From Rhodospirillaceae bacterium (GTDB taxonomy: Bacteria > Pseudomonadota > Alphaproteobacteria > TMED109 > TMED131), in contig CACCMS010000008.1 of assembly GCA_902547175.1 (NCBI GenBank), positions 1 through 35,521 on the forward strand: DNA of 35,521 bases, written 5' to 3'. Numbering within the stretch: position 1 is the stretch's first letter; each line of letters begins with the position of its first letter. The notes below the pieces were generated by a model, which saw only the letters and a program-made list of their open reading frames with translations, did not search any database and was not told the DNA's origin. Below are positions 11,952-20,242 of this stretch, in pieces. Position numbers and translations under genes: made by a program.

Positions 11952-12126
11952 TATTTATTTTATTTGCAGAGCCTTGAATTGCTATGGCACCAATATTTTC
12001 ATAATCATTTTTATTTTCGTTAATCATATTTTCTAATTTTTTTTTTATTTTTTCTTCTGCTTGTTCTTTAGAGTCTGCAGTAATTGTAATATTTCCGTTA
12101 ATTATCCACTTTACATTATATTGCAT
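11944..12126 (-). CDS. Small hypothetical protein, 60 residues
   Basis: The product (MQYNVKWIINGNITITADSK at its start) looks like a single beta-beta-alpha unit: an amphipathic strand pair, then a charged helix EEKIKKKLENMI. The shape recalls DpnD/PcfM-like small domains, but the similarity is too weak to assign. It lies three bases after the Sel1-repeat gene and its stop overlaps the start of the channel gene, so it is very likely translated as part of the operon. Function unknown. Confidence 0.65.
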   Translation of the reverse strand: MQYNVKWIINGNITITADSKEQAEEKIKKKLENMINENKNDYENIGAIAIQGSANKINNE

Positions 12127-12129
12127 TTT

Positions 12130-13092
12130 TTACTCCGTTTGAGTTGTTTTTTTTAATGTTATAATTTTACTAAAAATTTCATTGGCCTCATTTTGTATTT
12201 CATCTAGATCTTTTTTTCTAATTTTATTAATAATTGAATTTCTTGCTTTATTACTATTAGTTATATTTAAAGCAGATGCTACAGATAACCATAAATATGA
12301 ATTATTATAATCTGGTTTTTTAGGAAAGGTTAAATACCATTTTGCAAGCGGTATAACAGCATATATTTTTCCTTCATTAACTGCTTTTTCTAAATAATCT
12401 TTTACTTCGCTTTCTATTTCTACTTTATTCATATCATTAACTCTTTTTTGATTATTTTTCATTAGTTTTTCAGCTTTTTTTTGACCATTTAGCATAGATA
12501 TAATAGACCAATAATAAGCTCTATTAAAGTTTTGAGGAATTCCTTGGCCCTTATAATGCATTACAGCTAAATTATATTGAGATTTAGCTTCACCTAAATC
12601 TGATAACTTATTAAATTTATTTAGTGCTTGTTCATAATCATTTTTTCTATAAAAAATGACAGCGTTCTCAAACTCTTTTTTAATATCAAATTTTTTAATT
12701 GGCAAAATTACTTCATTAATGTCATTAGTTAATATAACTTGACAAGAGCAGGTGTTTTCTAGCTTATAATATTCTTTCATTTTTTCGCATCCGCTTACTG
12801 CTGCTATCTGTGATGCCTTTTTATTCGGTATATTTTGACTATAACCTAGTGCATCAAACATACCTGTTTTCAAAAAATTTTCAGTTAAACTGCTCCAATC
12901 AATACAAGCAGCACCTGATCTATTTTCTAATAGATCCTGAAATGAAATATCCCATTTATTCATACTTCTTATGTAAGTATTTACTATATCATTTTTAATA
13001 GTTTCTTTATTTCTATTTTCTAGGTCTGGTATTTCCGCATAAATGTATTTTATTAATAAAAAAAAATATATAAAAGTTCTAAAAAATATCAT
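12130..13092 (-). CDS. Secreted Sel1-like repeat protein
   Basis: 320 residues. The N-terminus (MIFFRTFIYFFLLIKYIYAE) looks like a signal peptide cleaved at YAE. A middle part has four cysteines, including CSCQV and CEKM. From about residue 150 come TPR/Sel1-type helices, with a good Sel1 unit at SQYNLAVMHYKGQGIPQNF then NRAYYWSIIS. A second, weaker unit is IPLAKWYLTFPKKPDYNNSY followed by LWLSVASAL. Sel1 repeats usually mediate protein-protein contact. Its ATG overlaps the stop of the preceding gene by one base (TAATG). Partner and role unknown. Confidence 0.72.
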   Translation of the reverse strand: MIFFRTFIYFFLLIKYIYAEIPDLENRNKETIKNDIVNTYIRSMNKWDISFQDLLENRSGAACIDWSSLTENFLKTGMFDALGYSQNIPNKKASQIAAVSGCEKMKEYYKLENTCSCQVILTNDINEVILPIKKFDIKKEFENAVIFYRKNDYEQALNKFNKLSDLGEAKSQYNLAVMHYKGQGIPQNFNRAYYWSIISMLNGQKKAEKLMKNNQKRVNDMNKVEIESEVKDYLEKAVNEGKIYAVIPLAKWYLTFPKKPDYNNSYLWLSVASALNITNSNKARNSIINKIRKKDLDEIQNEANEIFSKIITLKKTTQTE

Positions 13093-13481
13093 TACCTTCC
13101 TGCTATCATGACAAGCTGTAAATGTAGTACTCTCATTTTAAATTTAATATTAGGCTTTTTTTCATAAACTACAATTCTGGGTCTATCGGAATTAGGCTTT
13201 TGAAATTCTAATGTCATTCCTTCTGGTAAAAATATTCCATGATATTCTAGTGTTTTTTGAGGCTCATTTTTAAAAGCATCCCTAAATTCAGCATCTATCC
13301 ATATTCTTGCGAGCACTCTACCTAAAACATCAGGTAGAATAGATTGAACATCTTTTCTATTACTTAAATAAATAGTTTCATCAACTAAGGAGAAAGGAGT
13401 TTTTAATTCCCCTTTTTTAACAGGAACAGGTAGAGTATTTTTCTTGACTGGAACTATGTTTTTTTCTTCTTTTTTACTCAT
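13092..13481 (-). CDS. Nitrile-hydratase-alpha/NHLP-leader-like small protein
   Basis: 129 residues. A lysine/proline-rich start (to about residue 30) is followed by a domain at about 52-112 with VLARIWIDAEFRDAFKNEP, then TLEYHGIFLPEGMTLEF. This matches the pattern of nitrile hydratase alpha subunits and NHLP-type leader peptides (LxxRxWxDxxFRxxLxxxPxxxLxxxGxxxPxG). The catalytic CxxCSC motif of nitrile hydratase is absent. The tail after the domain is short (KFKMRVLHLQLVMIAGR). No RiPP-modifying enzyme is nearby, so I do not call it a peptide precursor; a stand-alone domain protein is as likely. First gene of the minus-strand operon. Confidence 0.7.
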   Translation of the reverse strand: MSKKEEKNIVPVKKNTLPVPVKKGELKTPFSLVDETIYLSNRKDVQSILPDVLGRVLARIWIDAEFRDAFKNEPQKTLEYHGIFLPEGMTLEFQKPNSDRPRIVVYEKKPNIKFKMRVLHLQLVMIAGR

Positions 13482-13500
13482 ACTAGACTTTTAGTTTTAT

Positions 13501-13516
13501 TGGTATCATTTTTGCA
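13501..13516 (+). promoter_or_regulatory. Sigma-54 promoter candidate for the hook/rod gene
   Basis: TGGTATCATTTTTGCA fits the -24/-12 pattern TGGYAY-N5-TTGCW with exactly ten bases between GG and GC. Transcription would begin near 13527-13528, just before an AAAGGAA ribosome site at about 13530. Caulobacter and many other bacteria use sigma-54 for hook and basal-body genes, and two further matching sites occur in this flagellar region. Confidence 0.6.
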
Positions 13517-13545
13517 AACATAACAAAAAAAAGGAATATTTTCAT

Positions 13546-14358
13546 ATGTTTACTATAACAAGGAATGGATTAGATGCAATCTCAAAAGATTTAGGTGTTA
13601 TATCTAATAATATAGCTAATGCAGGGACTAATGGCTTTAAAAGAAGTAGAACTGAATTTGTAGATTTTTACTCAAAGGCACTCTCCGATAGTCCTAATAA
13701 TAAAGTAGGGTTGGGTTCATTGTTTCAGGGAAGTCAAAAAATTATGAAACAAGGTTCGCCTATTATGACAGGTGGTGCCCTTGATTTAAATATATCTGGA
13801 AGAGGATTTTTTATATTATCTCCTAAAATAGGTGCTGATCCTAGGTTTACTAGGGATGGTTCATTTAGTTTAGATGCCTCTGGAAATTTAATAACGACTG
13901 ATGGGTTTAATGTAGCAGGCTACAAAAGAGATGAATTAAATGGATTAGTTACCACGTCAGCTGAACCTATAAATATTCCCTTATCAATAGAGAATATAGA
14001 AGGTAGAACCGTTAGTCTTACAGGAATTAATATTGATGCATATGGTAACATAGAGACAACTTATGGTTTAAATAATATTGTACTAAGAGGAAAAATAGCT
14101 TTAGCTAAATTTAATAATGATACTGAATTAAAATCAGTAGGATCAAATGCTTTTCAAGCAACAAGTAAGAGTGGGCTACAAGTATTAGGTGCACCACTTG
14201 AAGGCAATTTTGGAGAAATTATGTCTGGTGCATTAGAAAGTTCTAATACAGATATAACTAATGAAATGGTTTCTATGATGAGAACACAACAAGCTTTTAA
14301 TGGAAATGCAAGAATTATGCAAACTAGCGTTGATATTACAAGAAGGTTAATGGATTAA
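13546..14358 (+). CDS. Flagellar hook/rod protein of the FlgE/FlgF/FlgG family
   Basis: 270 residues. The N-terminal D0 helix has ISNNIANAGTNGFKRSRTEF, the flagellar rod/hook signature. The region QGSPIMTGGALDLNISGRGFF and FTRDGSFSLDASGNL is shared by all three subfamilies. The C-terminal D0 helix is EMVSMMRTQQAFNGNARIMQ. The length fits FlgF or FlgG, while LGSLFQGSQKI and the central domain look more FlgE-like, so I do not choose a symbol. It forms part of the axial structure exported by the flagellar type III system. Single rightward gene with its own sigma-54-like promoter. Confidence 0.88.
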   Translation: MFTITRNGLDAISKDLGVISNNIANAGTNGFKRSRTEFVDFYSKALSDSPNNKVGLGSLFQGSQKIMKQGSPIMTGGALDLNISGRGFFILSPKIGADPRFTRDGSFSLDASGNLITTDGFNVAGYKRDELNGLVTTSAEPINIPLSIENIEGRTVSLTGINIDAYGNIETTYGLNNIVLRGKIALAKFNNDTELKSVGSNAFQATSKSGLQVLGAPLEGNFGEIMSGALESSNTDITNEMVSMMRTQQAFNGNARIMQTSVDITRRLMD

Positions 14359-14360
14359 CA

Positions 14361-14771
14361 TTATATTATAGGAAATATTAATTTCAAATTTATAATTTCT
14401 AGCCTTAAATCTTGATCTATACTTAATACACCATGATTATTTACTGCTAAAGGCTTATTTAAAGATAAAATAATTTTTAGCTTTTTGCTGTTATTTTTAT
14501 TCAAAAATTTATCTAAACTATTTAGTATATTTTCAAATTTTTCTTTTGAAAAATTTATCTCACCTATCATCACTGGTTTATCCACATTAATACTTATATA
14601 ACTTATAGATGAGTTTAATATTTTTTTTAAAACTAAATCGCATCTGCCTCTAGCAATATTTAGTAAATCACAAGAGAATAATAAAACATCACTATTTTTA
14701 TTAATATCTAAGTTAAGTTCAGATTTTGAAACAAGCATTTCTAAATTTTTTACTTGCAGCCATTCACTCAT
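14361..14771 (-). CDS. Hypothetical protein at the end of the flhA-fliA operon
   Basis: 136 residues, not recognised. It starts MSEWLQVKNLEMLVSKSEL and contains alternating charged and hydrophobic stretches that suggest a soluble alpha/beta protein without membrane segments or cysteine motifs. It begins three bases after fliA on the same strand, so it is co-transcribed with flagellar genes, and it ends two bases from the convergent hook gene. A role in flagellar assembly or FliA control is only an inference from position. Confidence 0.6.
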   Translation of the reverse strand: MSEWLQVKNLEMLVSKSELNLDINKNSDVLLFSCDLLNIARGRCDLVLKKILNSSISYISINVDKPVMIGEINFSKEKFENILNSLDKFLNKNNSKKLKIILSLNKPLAVNNHGVLSIDQDLRLEIINLKLIFPII

Positions 14772-14774
14772 AGT

Positions 14775-15482
14775 TTAAATAATATTTTTAATTTCATTTC
14801 TTAATTTTTTTATAGCAGCAGTTTTTATTTGTGAAATTCTACCGTTAGTTAATTCCAAAATTTTTGCTATCTCGTATACATTAAGTTCTTCTACGTAGTA
14901 AAGTTGTATTACCAATGCCTCAACTTTTTCAAGCTTTTTTAGTGCTTTAAGTAAAGCATCTCTTAATTCTAACTCATTAAATTTTTCTTCAGGATCATTT
15001 TCCTTAGACAAAAACCATATTGAAAACTCATCGTATACCGCATCTAAGTTCTCTAATTTATTTACTGCAAATTCTTCTTTCCATTTATTTAATTCATTTA
15101 TATTTATATCAAGTTCTTGTATTAACTCATAGTCATGTGGGTCTCTATTTAAATTTTTTTGTAACTTTTCAAATGCTTTATCATATTTTTGCTTATTAGC
15201 TATTGTAGTTCTGCATAAGTTTGAATTTTTTCTCAAAAAATCAACTATTTCTCCTTTTATTCTGATACGTGCATAACTTGAAAATGTAACACCTGGCTTT
15301 TCTATAAAGCTATCTGCTGCTGTTACTAAGCCAAGCATTCCTATTTGAATGAGGTCATCTATTTCTATAATATTTTTTACTCTGCCATGATAATACCAAG
15401 CAATTTTTTTTACTAGGTTTAAACAGCTTTTAATTAATGTTTCTTTATTTTCCGAGTTAATACTTTGATAGGATATGGCCAT
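14775..15482 (-). CDS. fliA: Flagellar sigma factor FliA (sigma-28)
   Basis: 235 residues. Region 2 is seen in DDLIQIGMLGLVTAADSF and FSSYARIRIKGEIVDFLR, region 3 follows (DPHDYELIQELDIN), and region 4 has the helix-turn-helix YYVEELNVYEIAKILELTNG then RISQIKTAAIKKLR. Length and layout fit FliA rather than a housekeeping sigma factor. It directs RNA polymerase to late flagellar promoters and is held by FlgM, also encoded in this window. It follows flhG by four bases. A FliA-type site is present before flgM. Confidence 0.92.
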   Translation of the reverse strand: MAISYQSINSENKETLIKSCLNLVKKIAWYYHGRVKNIIEIDDLIQIGMLGLVTAADSFIEKPGVTFSSYARIRIKGEIVDFLRKNSNLCRTTIANKQKYDKAFEKLQKNLNRDPHDYELIQELDININELNKWKEEFAVNKLENLDAVYDEFSIWFLSKENDPEEKFNELELRDALLKALKKLEKVEALVIQLYYVEELNVYEIAKILELTNGRISQIKTAAIKKLRNEIKNII

Positions 15483-15486
15483 TTAT

Positions 15487-16269
15487 TTAATTTTCTATAT
15501 TGTTAAAAAATTTTATTCCATTATGTATATTTTTAGAAGCATTATTTATGTTTGTAGAAAGTCTGTTAAATAAGCTTATTACACTTTTGTTTTTCTTATT
15601 TAATACTATTGGTTGTTTTTTTAAGACAGAGTCTTTAATTTCTTTAATATTTAATAAGCTGCCCACATGATCTAAATTGACATCATAAAACTTTGTTACT
15701 ATGTCTTTAAATTTGTCAAAAACTAGCTTTCCTTGATGTTCACTATTTACCATATTTGTAACAATACAAAACTCTTTAAACTTTAATTCCAAATTACAAG
15801 CTTTTATTAAAGTAAAAGCGTCCATAAAACTGGTAGGTTCATTAACTAATACTATTAATATTTTATCTGATGCAGATATCATATTGAGTGCCATCTCATC
15901 GGCTCCAGCACTTACATCCACAAATAAATGATCAATTTTTTTTGATAGTGTATCAAAACTTCTAATAAAATTAAATTTTTTCTTTTTATCAATACTTAAA
16001 AGTTCAGTAATGCCTGATCCGCCAGATAGAAATTGAATATTATTGGGTCCTTTAACTATTGCACTTTCTAAATTAAGACTTCCTTCAATTACATCCCGTA
16101 CTGAGGTTGCAGGGTTTATTCCTAATAATATATGAGCATTTGCCATGCCCATATCTGCATCTAATAACAAACAATTACTAGACTTAGCTTGTGTAAGAGC
16201 TAAATTTACAGATAGTGTTGTTTTGCCAACACCACCTTTGCCACTTGCGATAGCTAGTGTTTCTGACAT
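15487..16269 (-). CDS. flhG: Flagellar number regulator FlhG (MinD-like ATPase)
   Basis: 260 residues. The deviant Walker A motif IASGKGGVGKTTLSVNLAL lies at the N-terminus, followed by LLLDADMGMANAHILLGI and the FLSGGSGITELL segment typical of FlhG/FleN/YlxH. It has no long C-terminal DNA-binding extension. The family limits flagellar number and opposes FlhF at the pole. AGGAA lies about seven bases before the ATG. Its place directly after flhF and before fliA is the classical arrangement and separates it from cell-division MinD. Confidence 0.92.
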   Translation of the reverse strand: MSETLAIASGKGGVGKTTLSVNLALTQAKSSNCLLLDADMGMANAHILLGINPATSVRDVIEGSLNLESAIVKGPNNIQFLSGGSGITELLSIDKKKKFNFIRSFDTLSKKIDHLFVDVSAGADEMALNMISASDKILIVLVNEPTSFMDAFTLIKACNLELKFKEFCIVTNMVNSEHQGKLVFDKFKDIVTKFYDVNLDHVGSLLNIKEIKDSVLKKQPIVLNKKNKSVISLFNRLSTNINNASKNIHNGIKFFNNIEN

Positions 16270-16277
16270 ATTTTTTC

Positions 16278-17423
16278 CTAAAAGTTTTCTTTCATATATT
16301 TAGCTAAAATATCTGAATTAGTAAATAATAATGAATCAACTATAGATCTAGTACCACTTACTAAGCCAACTTTACCTTTTAATTCTGCTATTTTGCTCAT
16401 TGCCATACTAGATAAATTACATTCATCAGATTTAGTCAAAGCTATGATAGGTCTCTGTGCTTTAATTTTTTTCCATGTATTTTCTATCATTTCTGTTGAC
16501 GAGCCGCTTTGCAAACAAAGAATAGAGCATATATTATTATCACCATGGCGAGCCTCCAAGTTTTCTATAATTTTATTTCCTGTTTCAATATCACCAGCTA
16601 AATCTACAACTATTTTAGAATTATCATTTAAAATCATTGTGTCAGATAAATCTCCATTTTTTAATTGATTGGTAATTGGTATATTAAGTAATCTAGCAAA
16701 AGATTTTAAATCTTCAGAAGCAGATTTACTGTTTCTACACAATTCAGCTAAAACTATATTATTTCTTCCTAATTTATCTACAATTGCTGAAGCTATTTTT
16801 GCAGTCATAGTAGTTTTACCAGTACCAGATGTACCTGTCACTAGTATCAATTTAGAATTAAAAATTCTTTCAGGAAATGGGGAGGATAAATTTTCTGATA
16901 AGTTTCTAAAAAAATTAACTCGTGCTTCTTCATAACTATTATTTAGATTTTTATCTAAAAACTTCTCTAATATTTTATTAGAAAACCCTAATTGTTTTAA
17001 TTTTAAAAAATTAGAAAAGTTGTAGTTTTTATAGTTATCTGTAACATAAATATTCTCAAGTTTTTTATCAATTTTTTCTAAGAGAATGCCCATTTCTTCT
17101 TTTATTATATCTTTATAATTTAAACCTAAAATGTTTGAAGAAGATGTTTTATCTTCACTTAATTTTTTCTGAGGATTATTTATTATATTACTTTTAATAT
17201 TCAGTTTTCCAGAATTAAATTTATAAATATTAGCAAACTTCTTTTTATCATACCTTTTTTTAACAGCATCTTTTGCCTTCTTAGAATTAGAAGCAGTTAT
17301 TGAAACTTGCCCTTTAATTTTTTTAGTAGATAAAATGACACAATCTTCTCCTAACTCTCTAATTACTTTTTCCATCGCAGTAGCAGTATCTTTAGCTTTA
17401 ATTATAGTAGTTCCATTAATCAT
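16278..17423 (-). CDS. flhF: Flagellar SRP-type GTPase FlhF, divergent
   Basis: 381 residues. A basic, poorly conserved N-terminal B domain (1-150) precedes an N domain and the GTPase domain with P-loop GTSGTGKTT (197-205). The specificity motif LTKSDE is at about 329-334. The switch regions differ from typical FlhF: the usual DTAGR is VDLAGD near residue 274, and the expected DTYR-like loop reads ELCRNSK. FlhF recruits flagellar components to the cell pole. The gene overlaps flhA by four bases (ATGA) and precedes flhG, which makes the assignment firm. GTP turnover may be altered. Confidence 0.9.
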   Translation of the reverse strand: MINGTTIIKAKDTATAMEKVIRELGEDCVILSTKKIKGQVSITASNSKKAKDAVKKRYDKKKFANIYKFNSGKLNIKSNIINNPQKKLSEDKTSSSNILGLNYKDIIKEEMGILLEKIDKKLENIYVTDNYKNYNFSNFLKLKQLGFSNKILEKFLDKNLNNSYEEARVNFFRNLSENLSSPFPERIFNSKLILVTGTSGTGKTTMTAKIASAIVDKLGRNNIVLAELCRNSKSASEDLKSFARLLNIPITNQLKNGDLSDTMILNDNSKIVVDLAGDIETGNKIIENLEARHGDNNICSILCLQSGSSTEMIENTWKKIKAQRPIIALTKSDECNLSSMAMSKIAELKGKVGLVSGTRSIVDSLLFTNSDILAKYMKENF

Positions 17424-19522
17424 TTATTATTCTCCTCTAGTAGTTTATTTTCTATAGTTGCAATTATATTTATTCTTCTGGTTTCAGGTAGTTCTGTAAA
17501 AGCTAAAACATTAAGATCTTCAATATTTTGTCTAATTAAATTAGCTAAATCTTTTCTAATTATTGGAGATGTGAGCAATATACAATTGTCTCCTTTTGAT
17601 GATGCTGTTTCATAAGCTTGTGCAATAGCTTTAAGCATGTTTTTTGTAAATGTTGGATCCAATGTAATACCTGTAGTATTTTTCTCTTTTAGAGCATTTA
17701 TAATAATTTGTTCCATTTCCGGAGAAAGTGTTATTACAGATAACTCTTTATTTATAGGACATATTTTTTGTATAAGAAGTCCTACCAAGGCTGGTCTTAT
17801 AATTTCTGCTATTTCTACAATAGACATTTTAGAAATATTGATATTAGACAAAAGTTCTAGAACTCTTTTTAAATCAGTTATAGGTACTGACTCTGCAAGC
17901 AATATTTTTAAAATACCCGTTAATTGATTTAAAGGAAGAATTTTAGGTATAACAGTTTCCACTAACTTAGGTGAAGATTTTTGCAGGTTATCTAATAAAT
18001 CTTGAACTTCATCTTGACCTATTAAGTCACCAGCATGTTTAATTAATAATTGATTTAAATGAGTAGCAATTACAGCTTCTGGTGTAACTATCATATAACC
18101 TGAAGCTTCTGCTTTATCTTTATTAAATTTATCTATCCAGACAGCATCCATATTGAATGATGGATCTTTAACTTCAATTCCAGCAATTTTAATATCACTA
18201 TCTGAGCCTGGAATAGCAAGAAGTTTATCTGGAAAAACTTGATTTTGTCCAATAACAGTATGTCCTAGTTTTATAGTATACTCGTCTGCACCAAGGTTTA
18301 GATCATCAGTAATTCTGGCTGTAGGTACTATGAAGCCAAGGTCCTTAGAAACTTGTCTTCTTACACCAGTTATTCTTGATATTAATGGACCTGTATTATC
18401 TTTATCTACAAGCTTTATTAAACCATAACCTAATTGAATAGATATTGATGAATTATCTGCTATTTCATTTAAATTTATTGTGTCTTTATCTTCTTCATTA
18501 TTTTCTTCTTCTATTTTTAAACTTTCTTCTATTTCATCTTTTTTACTTTTTTTCAAAAGATAATATCCTATTCCTCCTGCAAAAAAAGCACTTATAATAA
18601 ATAGTAAGTTTGGCATACCAGGAATGAAACCTATTAAAAGTAAGACGCCAGCAGCTGGAAACCAAGCTTTAGTCATACCAACTTCTTGAGAAATTTGATC
18701 TGATAAGTCAAAATTAGATGATATTCTTGTAACTATAACTGCTGTTGCCATTGCAAGTAATAAAGATGGAATTTGAGCTACTAATCCATCACCTACAGAT
18801 AGTATTACATAATTTTCTGCTGCATTAGTGAATGATAAATCATGCTGAGTAGTTCCTATTATTAGGCCGCCTACAACATTAATGATTAAAATTAAAATTG
18901 CAGCAATTGCATCTCCTTTAACAAACTTTGATGCTCCATCCATTGCTCCATAAAAGTCTGCTTCCTTTTCTATACTTTGTCTTTTTTCTTTTGCTTCCTC
19001 ACTACTAAGCACACCTGCTCCTAAGTCAGCATCAATTGCCATTTGTTTGCCTGGCATTGCATCTAAGGTAAATCTAGCAGAAACTTCAGATACTCTTCCT
19101 GCCCCCTTAGTAATTACTACTAGGTTGATTATTATTAAGATAGCAAATACAAATATACCAACTACATAATCACTACCAATAACAAAGTTTCCAAAAGCTT
19201 CAATAACATTTCCTGCAGCATCAGTTCCAGTATGTCCTTGGCTTAATACTATTCTTGTAGAAGCAACATTAAGACCTAATCGTAAAACCGTGGCAAATAA
19301 TAATACAGTAGGAAAACTTGAAAAATCTAAAGGCTTAAAAGTTTGTAAGGCAACCATTAATACTATTAATGAAATTAATATATTTGAAGTAAAGAAAACA
19401 TCTAATAAGAATACAGGAAGAGGAATTACCATCATTGTCATCAATATGAGAATACCAACAGGTAAACTAATACTTGAGATTAATTTAGTTACTATATTTC
19501 TATTTTTTTTTACTGTATCCAT
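17420..19522 (-). CDS. flhA: Flagellar type III export gate protein FlhA
   Basis: 700 residues, full length. The first half has about eight membrane segments and the FHIPEP signature region: VVITKGAGRVSEVSARFTLD, then AMPGKQMAIDADLGAG. The cytoplasmic half has the linker and ring-forming domains with a conserved MIVTPEAVIATHLNQL segment. FlhA forms the nonameric export gate and docks chaperone-substrate complexes. It heads the leftward flhA-flhF-flhG-fliA block. A sigma-54-type promoter match lies about 80 bases upstream. Confidence 0.96.
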   Translation of the reverse strand: MDTVKKNRNIVTKLISSISLPVGILILMTMMVIPLPVFLLDVFFTSNILISLIVLMVALQTFKPLDFSSFPTVLLFATVLRLGLNVASTRIVLSQGHTGTDAAGNVIEAFGNFVIGSDYVVGIFVFAILIIINLVVITKGAGRVSEVSARFTLDAMPGKQMAIDADLGAGVLSSEEAKEKRQSIEKEADFYGAMDGASKFVKGDAIAAILILIINVVGGLIIGTTQHDLSFTNAAENYVILSVGDGLVAQIPSLLLAMATAVIVTRISSNFDLSDQISQEVGMTKAWFPAAGVLLLIGFIPGMPNLLFIISAFFAGGIGYYLLKKSKKDEIEESLKIEEENNEEDKDTINLNEIADNSSISIQLGYGLIKLVDKDNTGPLISRITGVRRQVSKDLGFIVPTARITDDLNLGADEYTIKLGHTVIGQNQVFPDKLLAIPGSDSDIKIAGIEVKDPSFNMDAVWIDKFNKDKAEASGYMIVTPEAVIATHLNQLLIKHAGDLIGQDEVQDLLDNLQKSSPKLVETVIPKILPLNQLTGILKILLAESVPITDLKRVLELLSNINISKMSIVEIAEIIRPALVGLLIQKICPINKELSVITLSPEMEQIIINALKEKNTTGITLDPTFTKNMLKAIAQAYETASSKGDNCILLTSPIIRKDLANLIRQNIEDLNVLAFTELPETRRINIIATIENKLLEENNK

Positions 19523-19598
19523 AACTTAATTCAAAAAATTGACACTTTCCTTAAAATATTAATAATATTTAATAAAAAATTTATCATTTATGAAGAGA

Positions 19599-19614
19599 AG
19601 CAAGATTTATGCCA
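19599..19614 (-). promoter_or_regulatory. Sigma-54 promoter candidate for flhA operon
   Basis: Read on the minus strand the site is TGGCATAAATCTTGCT. It agrees with the sigma-54 consensus TGGCAYR-N4-TTGCW at every defined position, with ten bases between GG and GC. It lies between flhA and flgP, about 76 bases from the flhA ATG. It is back to back with a second, rightward sigma-54-like site at 19668. Confidence 0.65.
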
Positions 19615-19667
19615 CTAAAAAAAAAAATAACAATTAAAATAGTATCGATGCCTTAGCTTTTTATTTT

Positions 19668-19683
19668 TGGCATATTATATGCA
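19668..19683 (+). promoter_or_regulatory. Sigma-54 promoter candidate for flgP operon
   Basis: TGGCATATTATATGCA has TGGCA at -24 and TGCA at -12, with ten bases between GG and GC. It is slightly weaker than the minus-strand site because the -12 begins AT instead of TT. Predicted transcription start is about 19694, just before the TTGGAG ribosome site of the lipoprotein gene. The divergent pair could share an upstream activator. Confidence 0.5.
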
Positions 19684-19712
19684 AGAAATATTTCAAAATT
19701 TGGAGAAATATT

Positions 19713-20240
19713 ATGATTAAGTACTTTTATATTTTTATTTTATTAGGTGTTCTGGCTTCAGGCTGTTCTAATCAGTATACAGGGTTAGGTTTCCCATATT
19801 CAAATCAAGATAAACAGGCAAGAATAGAAAACATAGAAATTCCTGAAGAAGGTCAGGATGTTATCAAAGCTACAGAGGAAATTTTATCTGCTTCAGTTGA
19901 AAAGATACCGACTATAACTGCAATAGGTTATGCGGTAGTATCAACACAACCAGGTAAAAACGTTGCGCAAAAAAGATTAATGGCTATCAGGGCAGCAAGA
20001 ATGGCTGCAATGAGAGAGTTAGCAGAACAAATACATGGATTAAAAGTAGATTCTAGAACTACTGTTATAGATTTAGTAACTCAAAACGATACTTTTAGAA
20101 CTATGGTACAAGGAACAATTAGAGGTGCAAAAACTGTAAGAATTAATCCTACTGGTGATGACACTTATGAAACAGTATTAGAAATTGATAGAGAAATTAT
20201 GTTATTACTACTAAGAGAAGCTAGAAGTATAAAGGCATAA
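19713..20240 (+). CDS. flgP: LPP20/FlgP-type flagellar outer-membrane lipoprotein
   Basis: 175 residues. Lipoprotein signal with lipobox LASGC (Cys18). The mature part contains QKRLMAIRAARMAAMRELAE, the LPP20-family helix, followed by GLKVDSRTTV and a C-terminal strand region. In Vibrio, FlgP is a lipoprotein of the flagellar accessory ring. The next gene encodes a FlgT-like protein, which supports this role over a generic LPP20 function. TTGGAG precedes the ATG. Confidence 0.8.
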   Translation: MIKYFYIFILLGVLASGCSNQYTGLGFPYSNQDKQARIENIEIPEEGQDVIKATEEILSASVEKIPTITAIGYAVVSTQPGKNVAQKRLMAIRAARMAAMRELAEQIHGLKVDSRTTVIDLVTQNDTFRTMVQGTIRGAKTVRINPTGDDTYETVLEIDREIMLLLLREARSIKA

Positions 20241-20242
20241 AC

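Noticed and set aside
13092..13481. Nitrile hydratase alpha subunit
   Set aside because: The catalytic cysteine cluster is absent and the protein is far too short; only the leader-like helical domain is shared.
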